From assembly GCA_964475205.1 (NCBI GenBank), contig CAYYVQ010000003.1:1-64000 (forward strand): a stretch of DNA of 64,000 bases, in the 5' to 3' direction. A model generated the notes under the pieces. That model saw only the letters and a list, made by a program, of their open reading frames with translations. It did no database searches and was not told the DNA's origin. Positions 1 to 7,837 of the stretch are shown here, piece by piece; position 1 is the stretch's first letter, and every line of letters begins with the position of its first letter. This stretch comes from CAYSRM01 sp964475205 (GTDB lineage: Bacteria; Verrucomicrobiota; Kiritimatiellia; UBA8416; CAYSRM01). The position numbers were made by a program, and so were the translations under genes.

Positions 1-83
1 TTCAAGAATTGGAACGGGCAGCAGAGGAAAATACCGGGCGTGATTGGAAGAAGATGCCTGATGGAACGTATCAAGCCAGTTAA
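1..83 (+). CDS. C-terminal end of an unidentified protein (partial)
   Basis: The frame beginning at base 3 is open to a TAA at 81-83 and gives a 26-residue polar tail (QELERAAEEN at its start, ending YQAS). The gene begins before the window. It converges on guaA with 26 bases between the two stop codons. The piece is too short to assign a family, and it could be a chance open frame; composition (Glu/Lys rich) is compatible with a real C-terminus. Confidence 0.4.
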   Translation, partial: QELERAAEENTGRDWKKMPDGTYQAS

Positions 84-109
84 CCAGAGAGGCAGAGTGC
101 CCTTAAGGG

Positions 110-1654
110 TTATTCCCATTCTATGGTGGAGGGCGGTTTGGAGCTGATATCATATACCACCCTGTTTACGCCCCTGACTTCATTGATTATTCGGTTGGAT
201 ATGGTTGCCAGCGTGTCGTAGGGCAGTCGCGACCAGTCGGCCGTCATCGCGTCTTTACTTTCAACTACTCTCAGGGCTATAACGTTTTCGTATGTGCGCC
301 CGTCTCCCATGACCCCCACAGTCTGTATGGGAAGAAGCACTGCAAATGACTGCCATATAGAGGCGTAGTTTTCCAGCTTTGACACCTCTTCCTGTACCCT
401 GAGGTCGGCTTCCTGGAGCAGCTTTACTCGTTTCCGGGTTACGGCTCCAAGTATCCTGACTGCCAGGCCCGGTCCCGGGAACGGTTGCCTGTTGACTATG
501 TGCAGGGGAAGCCCTAGTTCGTGGCCCAGTTCACGAACTTCGTCTTTGAACAGCTCCCTTACAGGTTCGATGAGAGAAAAATGGAGTTTCTCCGGAAGAC
601 CTCCGACATTGTGATGCGTCTTGATGGTTACCGAAGGTCCCCCCAGCGGTGATATGCTTTCGATTACATCAGGGTAGAGCGTTCCCTGTGCCAGGTACTT
701 TGCCTTGCCTAGAGCCTGGGCTTCTTCCGAGAAAACGTCGATAAAAGTCTTCCCGATTATCTTGCGTTTTTTCTCCGGGTCAGTCACCCCTTTTAGATTG
801 TTGAGAAACAAGTCGCCGGCATTTATTACGTGCAGATCCATGCCGAAGGCTTCCCCGAAGGTCTTCTTTACGTCTTCAGCCTCATTTTTTCGCAGCAGTC
901 CATTGTCGACAAATATGCAATGGAGCTGACTTCCTATTGCTTTATGGATAAGCGCAGCTACTACGGAGGAGTCGACTCCGCCGCTCAGTCCGCAGACCAC
1001 ATCATCTGATCTGACCTCCTGTTGAAGGGCGGCAATGTTTTTTTCTATAAATTTTGACATTTCCCAGTTTCCGTTGCATTTACAGACGTCAAAGACAAAT
1101 TTGCGCAGGATCTGGCAGCCGTGTTCAGTATGAACCACTTCGGGATGGAACTGGAGGCCGTAAATTTTCTTCTCCCTGTTTGCGAACGCCGCAACGGGAC
1201 AGGTAGGGGTTTTTGCGATTGCCTCGAAATCTTTGGGCATTGTTTCGACCTGGTCTCCATGGCTCATCCATACATGCTGTTTTGCCGGGAGTCTGTCGAA
1301 TAACGGGTCAGGGTTGACTATATTGATTGCAGCATGCCCGTATTCCCGGTTTTTACCGGGTTTTACCTTTCCGTCTAGCAGACGGGTCATGCTTTGCATG
1401 CCGTAACATATGCCCAGGACCGGGATGCCGAGATTCAGGATTTCCGTTTCCGGAAAGGGCGCTCCGTCGTCGAAAACACTTGCGGGGCTTCCTGACAGGA
1501 TAATTCCTGCCGGTTTGTTTTTTTTGAGTTCGCTGGCCGGGATTGAAAACGGGACGATCTGGGAATATACGTGTTGTTCTCGTATGCGTCGGGCTATGAG
1601 TTGTGTGTATTGCGACCCGAAATCGAGAATAGCGATCCATTCATTAGCTGTCAT
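110..1654 (-). CDS. guaA: GMP synthase (glutamine-hydrolysing)
   Basis: Converts XMP to GMP with glutamine and ATP, the last step of guanylate synthesis, in the cytoplasm. At 514 residues it is the usual one-chain length. The N-terminal class I amidotransferase domain shows the nucleophile C83 in GICYGMQ and the His/Glu pair in QFHPEV near 170. The ATP-pyrophosphatase domain shows the PP-loop GLSGGVDSS near 225, and the C-terminal dimerisation part ends in PPSTIEWE, the standard end of GuaA. The ATG has GGGAG seven bases upstream. guaB, which makes its substrate, lies about 29 kb away on the same strand, so the two are not in one operon. Identification is secure. Confidence 0.97.
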   Translation of the reverse strand: MTANEWIAILDFGSQYTQLIARRIREQHVYSQIVPFSIPASELKKNKPAGIILSGSPASVFDDGAPFPETEILNLGIPVLGICYGMQSMTRLLDGKVKPGKNREYGHAAINIVNPDPLFDRLPAKQHVWMSHGDQVETMPKDFEAIAKTPTCPVAAFANREKKIYGLQFHPEVVHTEHGCQILRKFVFDVCKCNGNWEMSKFIEKNIAALQQEVRSDDVVCGLSGGVDSSVVAALIHKAIGSQLHCIFVDNGLLRKNEAEDVKKTFGEAFGMDLHVINAGDLFLNNLKGVTDPEKKRKIIGKTFIDVFSEEAQALGKAKYLAQGTLYPDVIESISPLGGPSVTIKTHHNVGGLPEKLHFSLIEPVRELFKDEVRELGHELGLPLHIVNRQPFPGPGLAVRILGAVTRKRVKLLQEADLRVQEEVSKLENYASIWQSFAVLLPIQTVGVMGDGRTYENVIALRVVESKDAMTADWSRLPYDTLATISNRIINEVRGVNRVVYDISSKPPSTIEWE

Positions 1655-1779
1655 TATTTGTCTCCCGGCAAAAGGAGAAAGATATCAGGTTTGGTTTATG
1701 ATTAACAAGAGAGGAATTCCGTCCAGGTGAAAAGTCTGCGGGCACGATTAACGGAATTCGGACAGACCTGGCGCCGGGG

Positions 1780-2196
1780 TTATGATTCACCGTATGACTT
1801 ATGATACCTGGTTTTTTTCTGTTCGGACTTTTCCTGAAAGGGTTTGGCCAAGTCTGAGTTTTGTTCATCCGTAGGATGGCCGGGTTTTGACTCTTCTTTT
1901 TCAGGGGGAGTAGACGCCATCTGAGTTTTACTGGCGTCGACATATGTCATTTGTAGCGATGAAATTATGTCGTTAAGCATTTTTTTCTCATCGCTTTCCA
2001 GGTTGCCTGCTGTCTTCTTCTGGATCATGGTCAACATGTCTATTGTGATTTGGGCGCCTTCCAGGTTGACTTCAGTTTTTTGTGTAATGGGATTGGCAAT
2101 TTTCCCCAACTGTTGCATTGCAGAAGAGGAAAGCATCATTATCAGGTTGGTAAACAGATCTTTATCAGTGATTTCTGTTCCAGTATTGTCCGCCAT
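1780..2196 (-). CDS. DUF1844 family protein
   Basis: A 138-residue soluble protein. Residues about 12-90 match the DUF1844 pattern: a helix with LFTNLIMML, the AMQQLGKI segment, then INPITQ-like loop, DMLTMIQKKTAGNL and a final helix ending MTYVDAS. The remaining 45 residues are a low-complexity charged tail rich in Pro, Glu and Lys. The family is common in PVC and related phyla and its function is unknown. A strong GGAGG lies five bases before the ATG. It sits 125 bases upstream of guaA on the same strand and may share its transcript. Confidence 0.8.
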   Translation of the reverse strand: MADNTGTEITDKDLFTNLIMMLSSSAMQQLGKIANPITQKTEVNLEGAQITIDMLTMIQKKTAGNLESDEKKMLNDIISSLQMTYVDASKTQMASTPPEKEESKPGHPTDEQNSDLAKPFQEKSEQKKTRYHKSYGES

Positions 2197-2261
2197 ATCA
2201 GCCTCCGTCTATTTTGCGTAAGTTACATAAATCGGGACAATGAATTAGCAGGCGCGCATGC

Positions 2262-2293
2262 GCATGCATGCATGCATGCATGCATGCATGCAT
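2262..2293. repeat. (GCAT)8 tetranucleotide tandem repeat
   Basis: Eight perfect GCAT units, preceded by a related gcgcatgc stretch from 2253. Every phase of the unit is self-complementary, so the tract can form a cruciform, and its purine-pyrimidine alternation could favour left-handed DNA. It lies in the 288-base gap between the M16 peptidase gene and the DUF1844 gene, upstream of the latter on its transcript side, where a length change could alter expression. No gene is seen in the rest of the gap. Confidence 0.95.
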
Positions 2294-2484
2294 GGATGCC
2301 GTTTCATGGCATTGTCTCGAACCGGCGAACGGCGAATTTGCTCTTGCTGGTCCAGCATGAATCTATCAGCCATTCCGCCGCCTTGTCCGGCCTGCAATAA
2401 CCCGCTTGTTTTTCTGCCAAAATAGACAGGCAGTAACTATGGTGGATCAGCAGGCCAAGTTGAATAATCAATGATATATTTACT

Positions 2485-5109
2485 TCAGTTTGATTCTTCC
2501 GGCAAGACTAATGATGTTGCTGTCTTATTTTTATTGAGAATAGATCTTGCAGTTTCATGAATATCCCGGCTGGTAATTTCCTGATAGCGCTCTTTTCTGG
2601 TGAACAGATGCATATATCCCAGCCCAAGCAGTTCATTGATGGCGCATTTCTTTGCAACACTCATATTATTCTGGAGGCCCATTTCATAGCTCGAAATGAT
2701 TCGGTTCCGGGCACGGCTTATTTCTTTTTTGCTCAGCCCCGATTGCCTGATACGGTCCATTTCTTCAAAAAAGATCTTCCTGACTTCTTCGACTTTTTCG
2801 GGCAGGGTGCCTGCGTAGAATACAAGGGCTCCGGCATCTATTCCGATCTGTGGGAACGCGCCGACATAGTAGGCAAGTCCGAGTTCTTCACGGACTTTGC
2901 GGAAAAGTTCTGATGACATTCCGTTCAGGCATTTCTGCATCAGTGTAAAAGCTTCGACCTTTGGATCATGAAGAGACAGCGATGGGATACCCATAAGTAT
3001 TACTGCCTGTTTTTTGGGCGCGTACTGCACTTTTTCTGAAGGCAGGTTTGGGGTCGGGTCGGATGGTTGCATGACTGGCGCTGCCTTGTCTGGAACTTTG
3101 GAGAAATATTTTTCAACAAGCTCTTTTGCCCGTTTTTCTGATATATCGCCAAATACTGCCAGGGTCATATTTTTTGTTGTCACGAGCTTGTCCCTGTGTT
3201 CATGCAGGTCTTCCCGGTTTATACCTTCGAGTTTTTCAGTGTTGCCCAGGCTTGACCACTGGTAGGGATGACCCTTGTACATCATTTCCCGAAATGCGTC
3301 TTTAGCAACTGAAAAGGGACGCTCCTGGAGCTTTTCTATTGTTGCTATCTGTAGTTTCTTCTGTTTGCTGATCTGTTCGGCGGGGAAAGTGGGTTTCAGC
3401 AGGCAATCTGAGAGCAGCCTGAACATTGTCTTTGAGTCGTCTGCGAACCATTTGCCCTGGAGTCCGAAGCTGTTTCTGCCCGAGAATGCAGAAAGACTGG
3501 CGCCTTTTGACTCTATTATGGCTGCGATTTCTTTACTGTTGTATCTGCCGGCGCCCCGGGTGAGAAGATCTGACATCAATTTTGTTATGCCGTTATTGGA
3601 GCTGTTTTCGGCCAGGAGACCTCCCTTTACGGCGAGGCAGCAGTATACAAACGGCAGACTTTTATCTTCCTTGAAGATCAGGCGAAGGCCGTTTGGGAGG
3701 GTGAACATCACGGGTTTCCGGTATTCTTCAGCTTCCTTTTCCGGTTCGGCCGATTCTGCTTTTGTTTGCGGGGCAAGTATTGCAACTGTCCTGTTATCTT
3801 TGTTCAGGTATTCTTTCGCGACCCTTCTAAGGTCTTCCCGTGTTACAGAATTGAGACGCCTGATGTAGATTTCGGAAAAGCGGGGGTTGGAGGCATAAAA
3901 TTCACCCGAAGCGTAGCTGGATGCCTGTCCTTTCATGGTCTCCAGTCCGGACAGTTCTCTTCGCATGGAGACATTTCGCGCTTTTATGATTTCCTGTTCA
4001 GAGAAGCGTGCTTTTGGCCATGATCTGATTTCTTCTTCCAGCGCATGGATCAAATCTTCTTCGTCCTCAGGATCATAAGAGGCCGATATTGCGAAAAGGC
4101 CGGGGTCCTGTGGGGTGTAAGACCACGCGCTGATATTGTGAACCAGTTGTTTATCTTCCTTTATGTTCTGGTTCAGTCGTGAAGAGCGTCCCTGGCCTGT
4201 GATCTGAGCGAGCACATCAAGCGCGACGGCGTCGGGATGGTTGAGTTCCACGGTATGGTAGGCCCATCTCAGCCGTGATTTTTCATATGATCCGGTCTGT
4301 CTGGCTTTTCGCGCACCCATCTGAACTGGTTCGGCTGGAATATAGCGAGGAGCGAGGACTTTGTGTTTCCATGAGCCGAGAGTTTCCTTGATATTCTTTT
4401 CCATTTCCGATGTTTTGAAGTCGCCTACGGCGACAAAAATAGCGGAGCCCGAAACATAGTTGTTATTAAAAAAGTTCAGCAGTTCGTCCCTGGTAAGTCG
4501 TGAGAAAAGGTCTCTATAGCCTATGACGGGGTATTGGTAAGGGTGTTTTTTGTATGCTGTCCGCCACAGAAGTTTGTTTATGACCCGACCGGAATCGTCT
4601 TTGCCCATGTCTATCTCCCGAAGTATGACGTTTTTTTCCTTCTGCCATTCCTCTTTGGGGAAAGATGCGTTCATAAGCGAATCTGTGATAGCATCAAGGC
4701 CTTTTTTCCAGTTCCTTGAAGGCAGGTCGGTGTGGAAGACGGTGCGGTCAAAGCTGGTATATGCGTTAATCTTACCGCCGGCATCGGCAATTTCTCTTGC
4801 GATCTGGCCTGGCTCCCTTTTTTCTGTTCCTTTGAAGATCATGTGTTCGACTGCATGGGACATGCCGTAGCCCAGGTGGTCTCCTTCATGGATTGAGCCG
4901 GTTCCTATCCATATCTGGAGGGAAACTGCAGGAGCTGAATTATCTTCCCTGATCAGGCAGGTTACACCGTTATCCAGGACGATCCGTTTGAGTGTCTTAT
5001 TGTTCTGCTTGATTCTCTCCAGGCGGCTGGAGGTGTCTTCTCCCGCATAAATCACAAATGTTGCAAGACACAAAGTGGAAAACAAAGTGAAAAACTGAGG
5101 TCTCTTCAT
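2485..5109 (-). CDS. M16 family zinc metallopeptidase, two-domain, secreted
   Basis: An 874-residue M16 (pitrilysin/insulinase-type) peptidase. Residues 1-22 form a signal peptide, so it acts in the periplasm or on the outer membrane side. The inverted zinc motif HxxEH is seen as H85-A-V-E88-H89, with the following GTEKR typical of the family, and a downstream Glu in REIDMGKDD likely completes the site. Two M16 units are present: the active half (about 40-440) and a second half starting near FTLPNGLRLIFKED, which lacks HxxEH and should be the inactive partner. AAGGAG lies nine bases before the ATG. It follows the Minf_1886 gene by 16 bases and is probably co-transcribed with it and the HIT gene. 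Confidence 0.93.
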   Translation of the reverse strand: MKRPQFFTLFSTLCLATFVIYAGEDTSSRLERIKQNNKTLKRIVLDNGVTCLIREDNSAPAVSLQIWIGTGSIHEGDHLGYGMSHAVEHMIFKGTEKREPGQIAREIADAGGKINAYTSFDRTVFHTDLPSRNWKKGLDAITDSLMNASFPKEEWQKEKNVILREIDMGKDDSGRVINKLLWRTAYKKHPYQYPVIGYRDLFSRLTRDELLNFFNNNYVSGSAIFVAVGDFKTSEMEKNIKETLGSWKHKVLAPRYIPAEPVQMGARKARQTGSYEKSRLRWAYHTVELNHPDAVALDVLAQITGQGRSSRLNQNIKEDKQLVHNISAWSYTPQDPGLFAISASYDPEDEEDLIHALEEEIRSWPKARFSEQEIIKARNVSMRRELSGLETMKGQASSYASGEFYASNPRFSEIYIRRLNSVTREDLRRVAKEYLNKDNRTVAILAPQTKAESAEPEKEAEEYRKPVMFTLPNGLRLIFKEDKSLPFVYCCLAVKGGLLAENSSNNGITKLMSDLLTRGAGRYNSKEIAAIIESKGASLSAFSGRNSFGLQGKWFADDSKTMFRLLSDCLLKPTFPAEQISKQKKLQIATIEKLQERPFSVAKDAFREMMYKGHPYQWSSLGNTEKLEGINREDLHEHRDKLVTTKNMTLAVFGDISEKRAKELVEKYFSKVPDKAAPVMQPSDPTPNLPSEKVQYAPKKQAVILMGIPSLSLHDPKVEAFTLMQKCLNGMSSELFRKVREELGLAYYVGAFPQIGIDAGALVFYAGTLPEKVEEVRKIFFEEMDRIRQSGLSKKEISRARNRIISSYEMGLQNNMSVAKKCAINELLGLGYMHLFTRKERYQEITSRDIHETARSILNKNKTATSLVLPEESN

Positions 5110-5125
5110 TTAACCGTGCTCCTTT

Positions 5126-5563
5126 TTATTGCTCTTTTTCTGCCAGAGACGCTTTCTGGCTTTTTCGGCGATTGTATTTCCGGCGCGGTTCGAAAGGTCT
5201 CACGAATTCTTCTTGAAAATCATATATGTTGTCAAAATCGTCTTTTGTGTCTTCTTCCGTTTTGCCAAGGAGCCCTGTCTCGACGAGGTCGAAGACGATT
5301 TCGCCGAAATCGCTGGTCTTTGTTATTCCCCATTGTTTGAAAACCGTTATTGCCATTGGTCCGAATTCTTTGAGCGAAAATTCCTTTATGCCTTCGAGCA
5401 GTTCAGCGCCTGAGACATGCTTATGGTGTCCGCTAGACTTGGTGTGAAGTTTTTTAACCGTATAGTCGAGCGCTTCCCTGACGAAAAAATAAGCTTCTTT
5501 TTTATATTCCCATTTGCGTCTACAGATGCTGTTAACTGTTTTGTCAAAGCTGGCATTCTGCAT
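5126..5563 (-). CDS. Minf_1886-type PVC-restricted protein
   Basis: A 145-residue protein of unknown function. Its core (FDKTVNSICRR near the start, then YKKEAYFFVREALDYTV, HVSGAELLEGI, FGPMAITVFKQWGI and GEIVFDLVETGLL) matches my recollection of the Minf_1886 family, which is restricted to Verrucomicrobia, Planctomycetes and relatives. The C-terminus is a basic tail. I chose the ATG at 5563 because AAGGAG lies seven bases before it; an in-frame ATG 27 bases further up at 5590 has no such site. It is flanked at short distance by the HIT gene upstream and the M16 gene downstream, suggesting a three-gene operon. Confidence 0.82.
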   Translation of the reverse strand: MQNASFDKTVNSICRRKWEYKKEAYFFVREALDYTVKKLHTKSSGHHKHVSGAELLEGIKEFSLKEFGPMAITVFKQWGITKTSDFGEIVFDLVETGLLGKTEEDTKDDFDNIYDFQEEFVRPFEPRRKYNRRKSQKASLAEKEQ

Positions 5564-5604
5564 TGATTTCTCCTTATTATGGCGTGGCAATTGATTGTGG
5601 AGTT

Positions 5605-6021
5605 TTACAGTGCGGACCTGATTTTTTCAGCGTATTGTTCTTTTTCCTTCTGGCTCTCGTACTTTCCGGGATGCCAGTTCTGCGCTGAATCCGAGTTTTC
5701 GTATCTTGGTATGACGTGAAAATGTATATGCGGAATGATCTGTCCTGCCACCCCGCCGTTCGCCTGGGTAAGGTTTATTCCGTCGGCTTTGAGTCCCTTT
5801 TCCTGGGCCTGTGCGATTCTTTTTGCAGTTGAGACCAGTGCATGCAGGACCTTGTCGGGGGTATTCATCAAAGGATCATAGTGTTCTTTAGGCACCACAA
5901 GCACATGTCCTTTGGATACAGGACCTATGTCCATGAAAGCTACAGTTAGTTTGTCTTCGCAAACCTTTGTGGCGGGTATTTCATCATTTATGATTTTACA
6001 GAAGATGCAATCATTATTCAT
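5605..6021 (-). CDS. HIT family nucleotide hydrolase/transferase (HinT-like)
   Basis: A 138-residue histidine-triad protein, likely an adenosine 5'-phosphoramidate hydrolase of the HinT branch, cytoplasmic. It starts with the CIFCKI zinc-type motif and carries the catalytic triad HIHFHVIP in the C-terminal third, with the GHVLVVPKEH motif in the middle. The ATG at 6021 is preceded by AGGAGG, at the slightly long distance of 11 bases; an in-frame ATG at 6048 would add nine residues that the family does not have. First gene of the probable HIT / Minf_1886 / M16 operon. Confidence 0.92.
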   Translation of the reverse strand: MNNDCIFCKIINDEIPATKVCEDKLTVAFMDIGPVSKGHVLVVPKEHYDPLMNTPDKVLHALVSTAKRIAQAQEKGLKADGINLTQANGGVAGQIIPHIHFHVIPRYENSDSAQNWHPGKYESQKEKEQYAEKIRSAL

Positions 6022-6180
6022 TTTGGTTGTAACCTCCTGTGAAGGCATTTAATATCATGTTTGATCAAAGCAACCCCATAATATACTACAATAATGGCAA
6101 ATGTGGCAAGGGGGGAAGAGGCGGTTACGGAATAGGTGAGAATGTTCAATATTCCAGCAGGGCAAAAAGAGGAGGATGAG

Positions 6181-6837
6181 ATGATGGCCGGATTGAAAGG
6201 AACCAGTTGTTTGATTGTCGTAATCATGTTGGCTGGCGTTGCCTGCGGACGTCCGATTGGAGTTTCGCTGAAATTTGGAACGCTTGGTCCCGGCGGAGAC
6301 GTCACTGTTAACCTTGGCAAAAAGGCTAACCTGCGCGGAGGCATCAACTTATTTGGCTACAAAAGGACAGTTGACCTGGATGAGGCGAGGGTTGACGGAG
6401 ATATCGACCTGCACACCATACCCGTACTGTTGGACTGGCATCCGGCAGGATCCGGTTTTCGCCTGTCCGGCGGTGTGATTTTCAATGAAAATAAAATAAG
6501 CCTGACTGCTTCTCCGAATGAGACACTTTCGTTCCAGGGCGCAGACTACACGGTCGAGAGTCTTGACGGGGAGGTGTCTTTTAACGAAATATCGCCTTAC
6601 ATTGGCATTGGGTACGGGGACGCGGTTGGTGGCAACGGGAGATGGCGGTTTGCCTGTGATTTTGGGCTGATGTATCATGATAAGCCGGATGTGTTTGTCG
6701 AGGCGACCGCGCGGAATCCGTTCATACAGGCTCAGCTGGACCGGGATCTGCAGGCTGAAAAAGAAGAGTTCGAGGAGGATATTGAGAATTTTGTTGTCTA
6801 TCCTGTTGTATCGGTTGGTTTTTCTTTTGCTTTCTGA
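6181..6837 (+). CDS. Predicted outer-membrane beta-barrel protein
   Basis: A 218-residue protein with an N-terminal export signal (hydrophobic stretch CLIVVIMLAGVACG). The mature part alternates polar and aromatic or aliphatic residues and ends in SVGFSFAF, with the C-terminal Phe that outer-membrane barrels use for insertion. The middle segment YIGIGYGDAVGGNGRW followed by DFGLMYHDKP resembles small OmpA/OmpW-like barrels. A Cys at the end of the hydrophobic stretch (GVAC) is not a good lipobox. I chose the second ATG-rich start at 6181 because GAGGAGG lies just before it; an upstream in-frame ATG at 6136 has no site. Substrate or role cannot be told. Confidence 0.75.
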   Translation: MMAGLKGTSCLIVVIMLAGVACGRPIGVSLKFGTLGPGGDVTVNLGKKANLRGGINLFGYKRTVDLDEARVDGDIDLHTIPVLLDWHPAGSGFRLSGGVIFNENKISLTASPNETLSFQGADYTVESLDGEVSFNEISPYIGIGYGDAVGGNGRWRFACDFGLMYHDKPDVFVEATARNPFIQAQLDRDLQAEKEEFEEDIENFVVYPVVSVGFSFAF

Positions 6838-6982
6838 GTTATTCTATGGCCCTTGCTTCGGGCATTGATTGTTTTCCGTTTCCCGGGGGGTCGAGGCAGG
6901 ATTTCCATGATATGAACGTAACATGGCCGATTTGATATTTCAGCGCTGTTGACAAAGCATTTTAACTGGATACCATCGGGTA

Positions 6983-7573
6983 ATGTCATTCGCAGGCGAT
7001 AGCATATTTGTTGAGTTGAGTGATTCATGCCTTGTCTCCAGGGGATCGGAGAGAACATGTTACATATACCCCGGTCAGCCGGGAAAGTGCATAAAGGTTG
7101 AGAATCCCGATTCCTGTAAAAGCAGGCAGCAGGCGCGTGAGAAGGTTTACTTTTCACGGCTTACCAGGAAAAGGGTTCCATGGGAGCATACCCCTGCCTA
7201 TTATGGGACAGTGAACACAAACATGGGAAAGGGACTTGTTTTCTCGCTGATCCGGGATTTCGACGGCAGCATTTCCAGGAACCTGAAAGAGACCATTGAA
7301 CAGAGAGGGCTTCCTGATATAGGCCCTGATATGGAGCGTTTAAAAGCTTTCTTTTACAAATGGTCAATTATTACTTGCGACATGAGCCTGACGAATTTTC
7401 TTGTTCAATGGATTCGGCCGGATATGAAGAAGGTGGTTATGATTGACGGCCTGGGCAACCGGGAGTTCATACCTCTTTCTGATCTCTGTGCTTCTATGGC
7501 GGCTGTCAAGATGCGCAGGAGATGGCGGAGGTTTGACCGGAAACTGGCCCGTCTTTATTCATCTACAGTCTGA
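6983..7573 (+). CDS. YrbL-like protein (PhoP-regulated YrbL family)
   Basis: A 196-residue protein matching enterobacterial YrbL along its length: ERTCYIYPGQPGKCIKVE near residue 25-40, the helix with EKVYFSRL, then PAYYGTVNTNMGKGLVF, LIRDFDGSISRNLKE, and IDGLGNREFIPL near 150, ending in a basic RRRWRRF helix. The fold is kinase-like, but I see no classical kinase catalytic loop. In enterobacteria yrbL responds to PhoP/PhoQ; nothing here shows how this copy is regulated. The ATG has only a weak ribosome binding site. Its last 19 bases overlap the end of the convergent small membrane-protein gene. Confidence 0.82.
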   Translation: MSFAGDSIFVELSDSCLVSRGSERTCYIYPGQPGKCIKVENPDSCKSRQQAREKVYFSRLTRKRVPWEHTPAYYGTVNTNMGKGLVFSLIRDFDGSISRNLKETIEQRGLPDIGPDMERLKAFFYKWSIITCDMSLTNFLVQWIRPDMKKVVMIDGLGNREFIPLSDLCASMAAVKMRRRWRRFDRKLARLYSSTV

Positions 7574-7800
7574 GTTCTGTCTGTGGCCGCAACTATTCCT
7601 TTGTCATGGGTGGTTTTTCCGTGCCAGGCCATAACCAACATTCCTGCCAGCAGTATGGTTATTACTATGAGCAGGGCTCTTTGCTCGCCGGGGGTCAGAC
7701 AGAACCATGAGCGTGCTATTTCCACCGGGATTAGCGCGAACGGTATGGGCTTTCCTTCCAGTCTTTTTTCAGTTTTATTTTTTGTGCTTCCAGGTTTCAT
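7555..7800 (-). CDS. Small single-span membrane protein
   Basis: An 81-residue protein with a basic N-terminus, one hydrophobic segment (ALLIVITILLAGMLVMAW, about residues 42-59) preceded by TPGEQR, and a short polar tail. Its position 37 bases after leuS on the same strand suggests co-transcription. I do not recognise a family. The ribosome binding site is weak and the gene overlaps the convergent YrbL-like gene by 19 bases, so existence is likely but not certain. Confidence 0.5.
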   Translation of the reverse strand: MKPGSTKNKTEKRLEGKPIPFALIPVEIARSWFCLTPGEQRALLIVITILLAGMLVMAWHGKTTHDKGIVAATDRTQTVDE

Positions 7801-7837
7801 CCTGAATGAACAGTGTGCCTGATCTTGTGTTGACCAA

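Noticed and set aside
705..929. Open frame on the plus strand inside guaA
   Set aside because: Lies within the securely identified guaA gene on the other strand; no family motif and no ribosome binding site.
3275..3868. 197-residue plus-strand open frame
   Set aside because: Entirely inside the M16 peptidase gene; composition rich in Ser, Arg and Leu as expected for an antisense frame.
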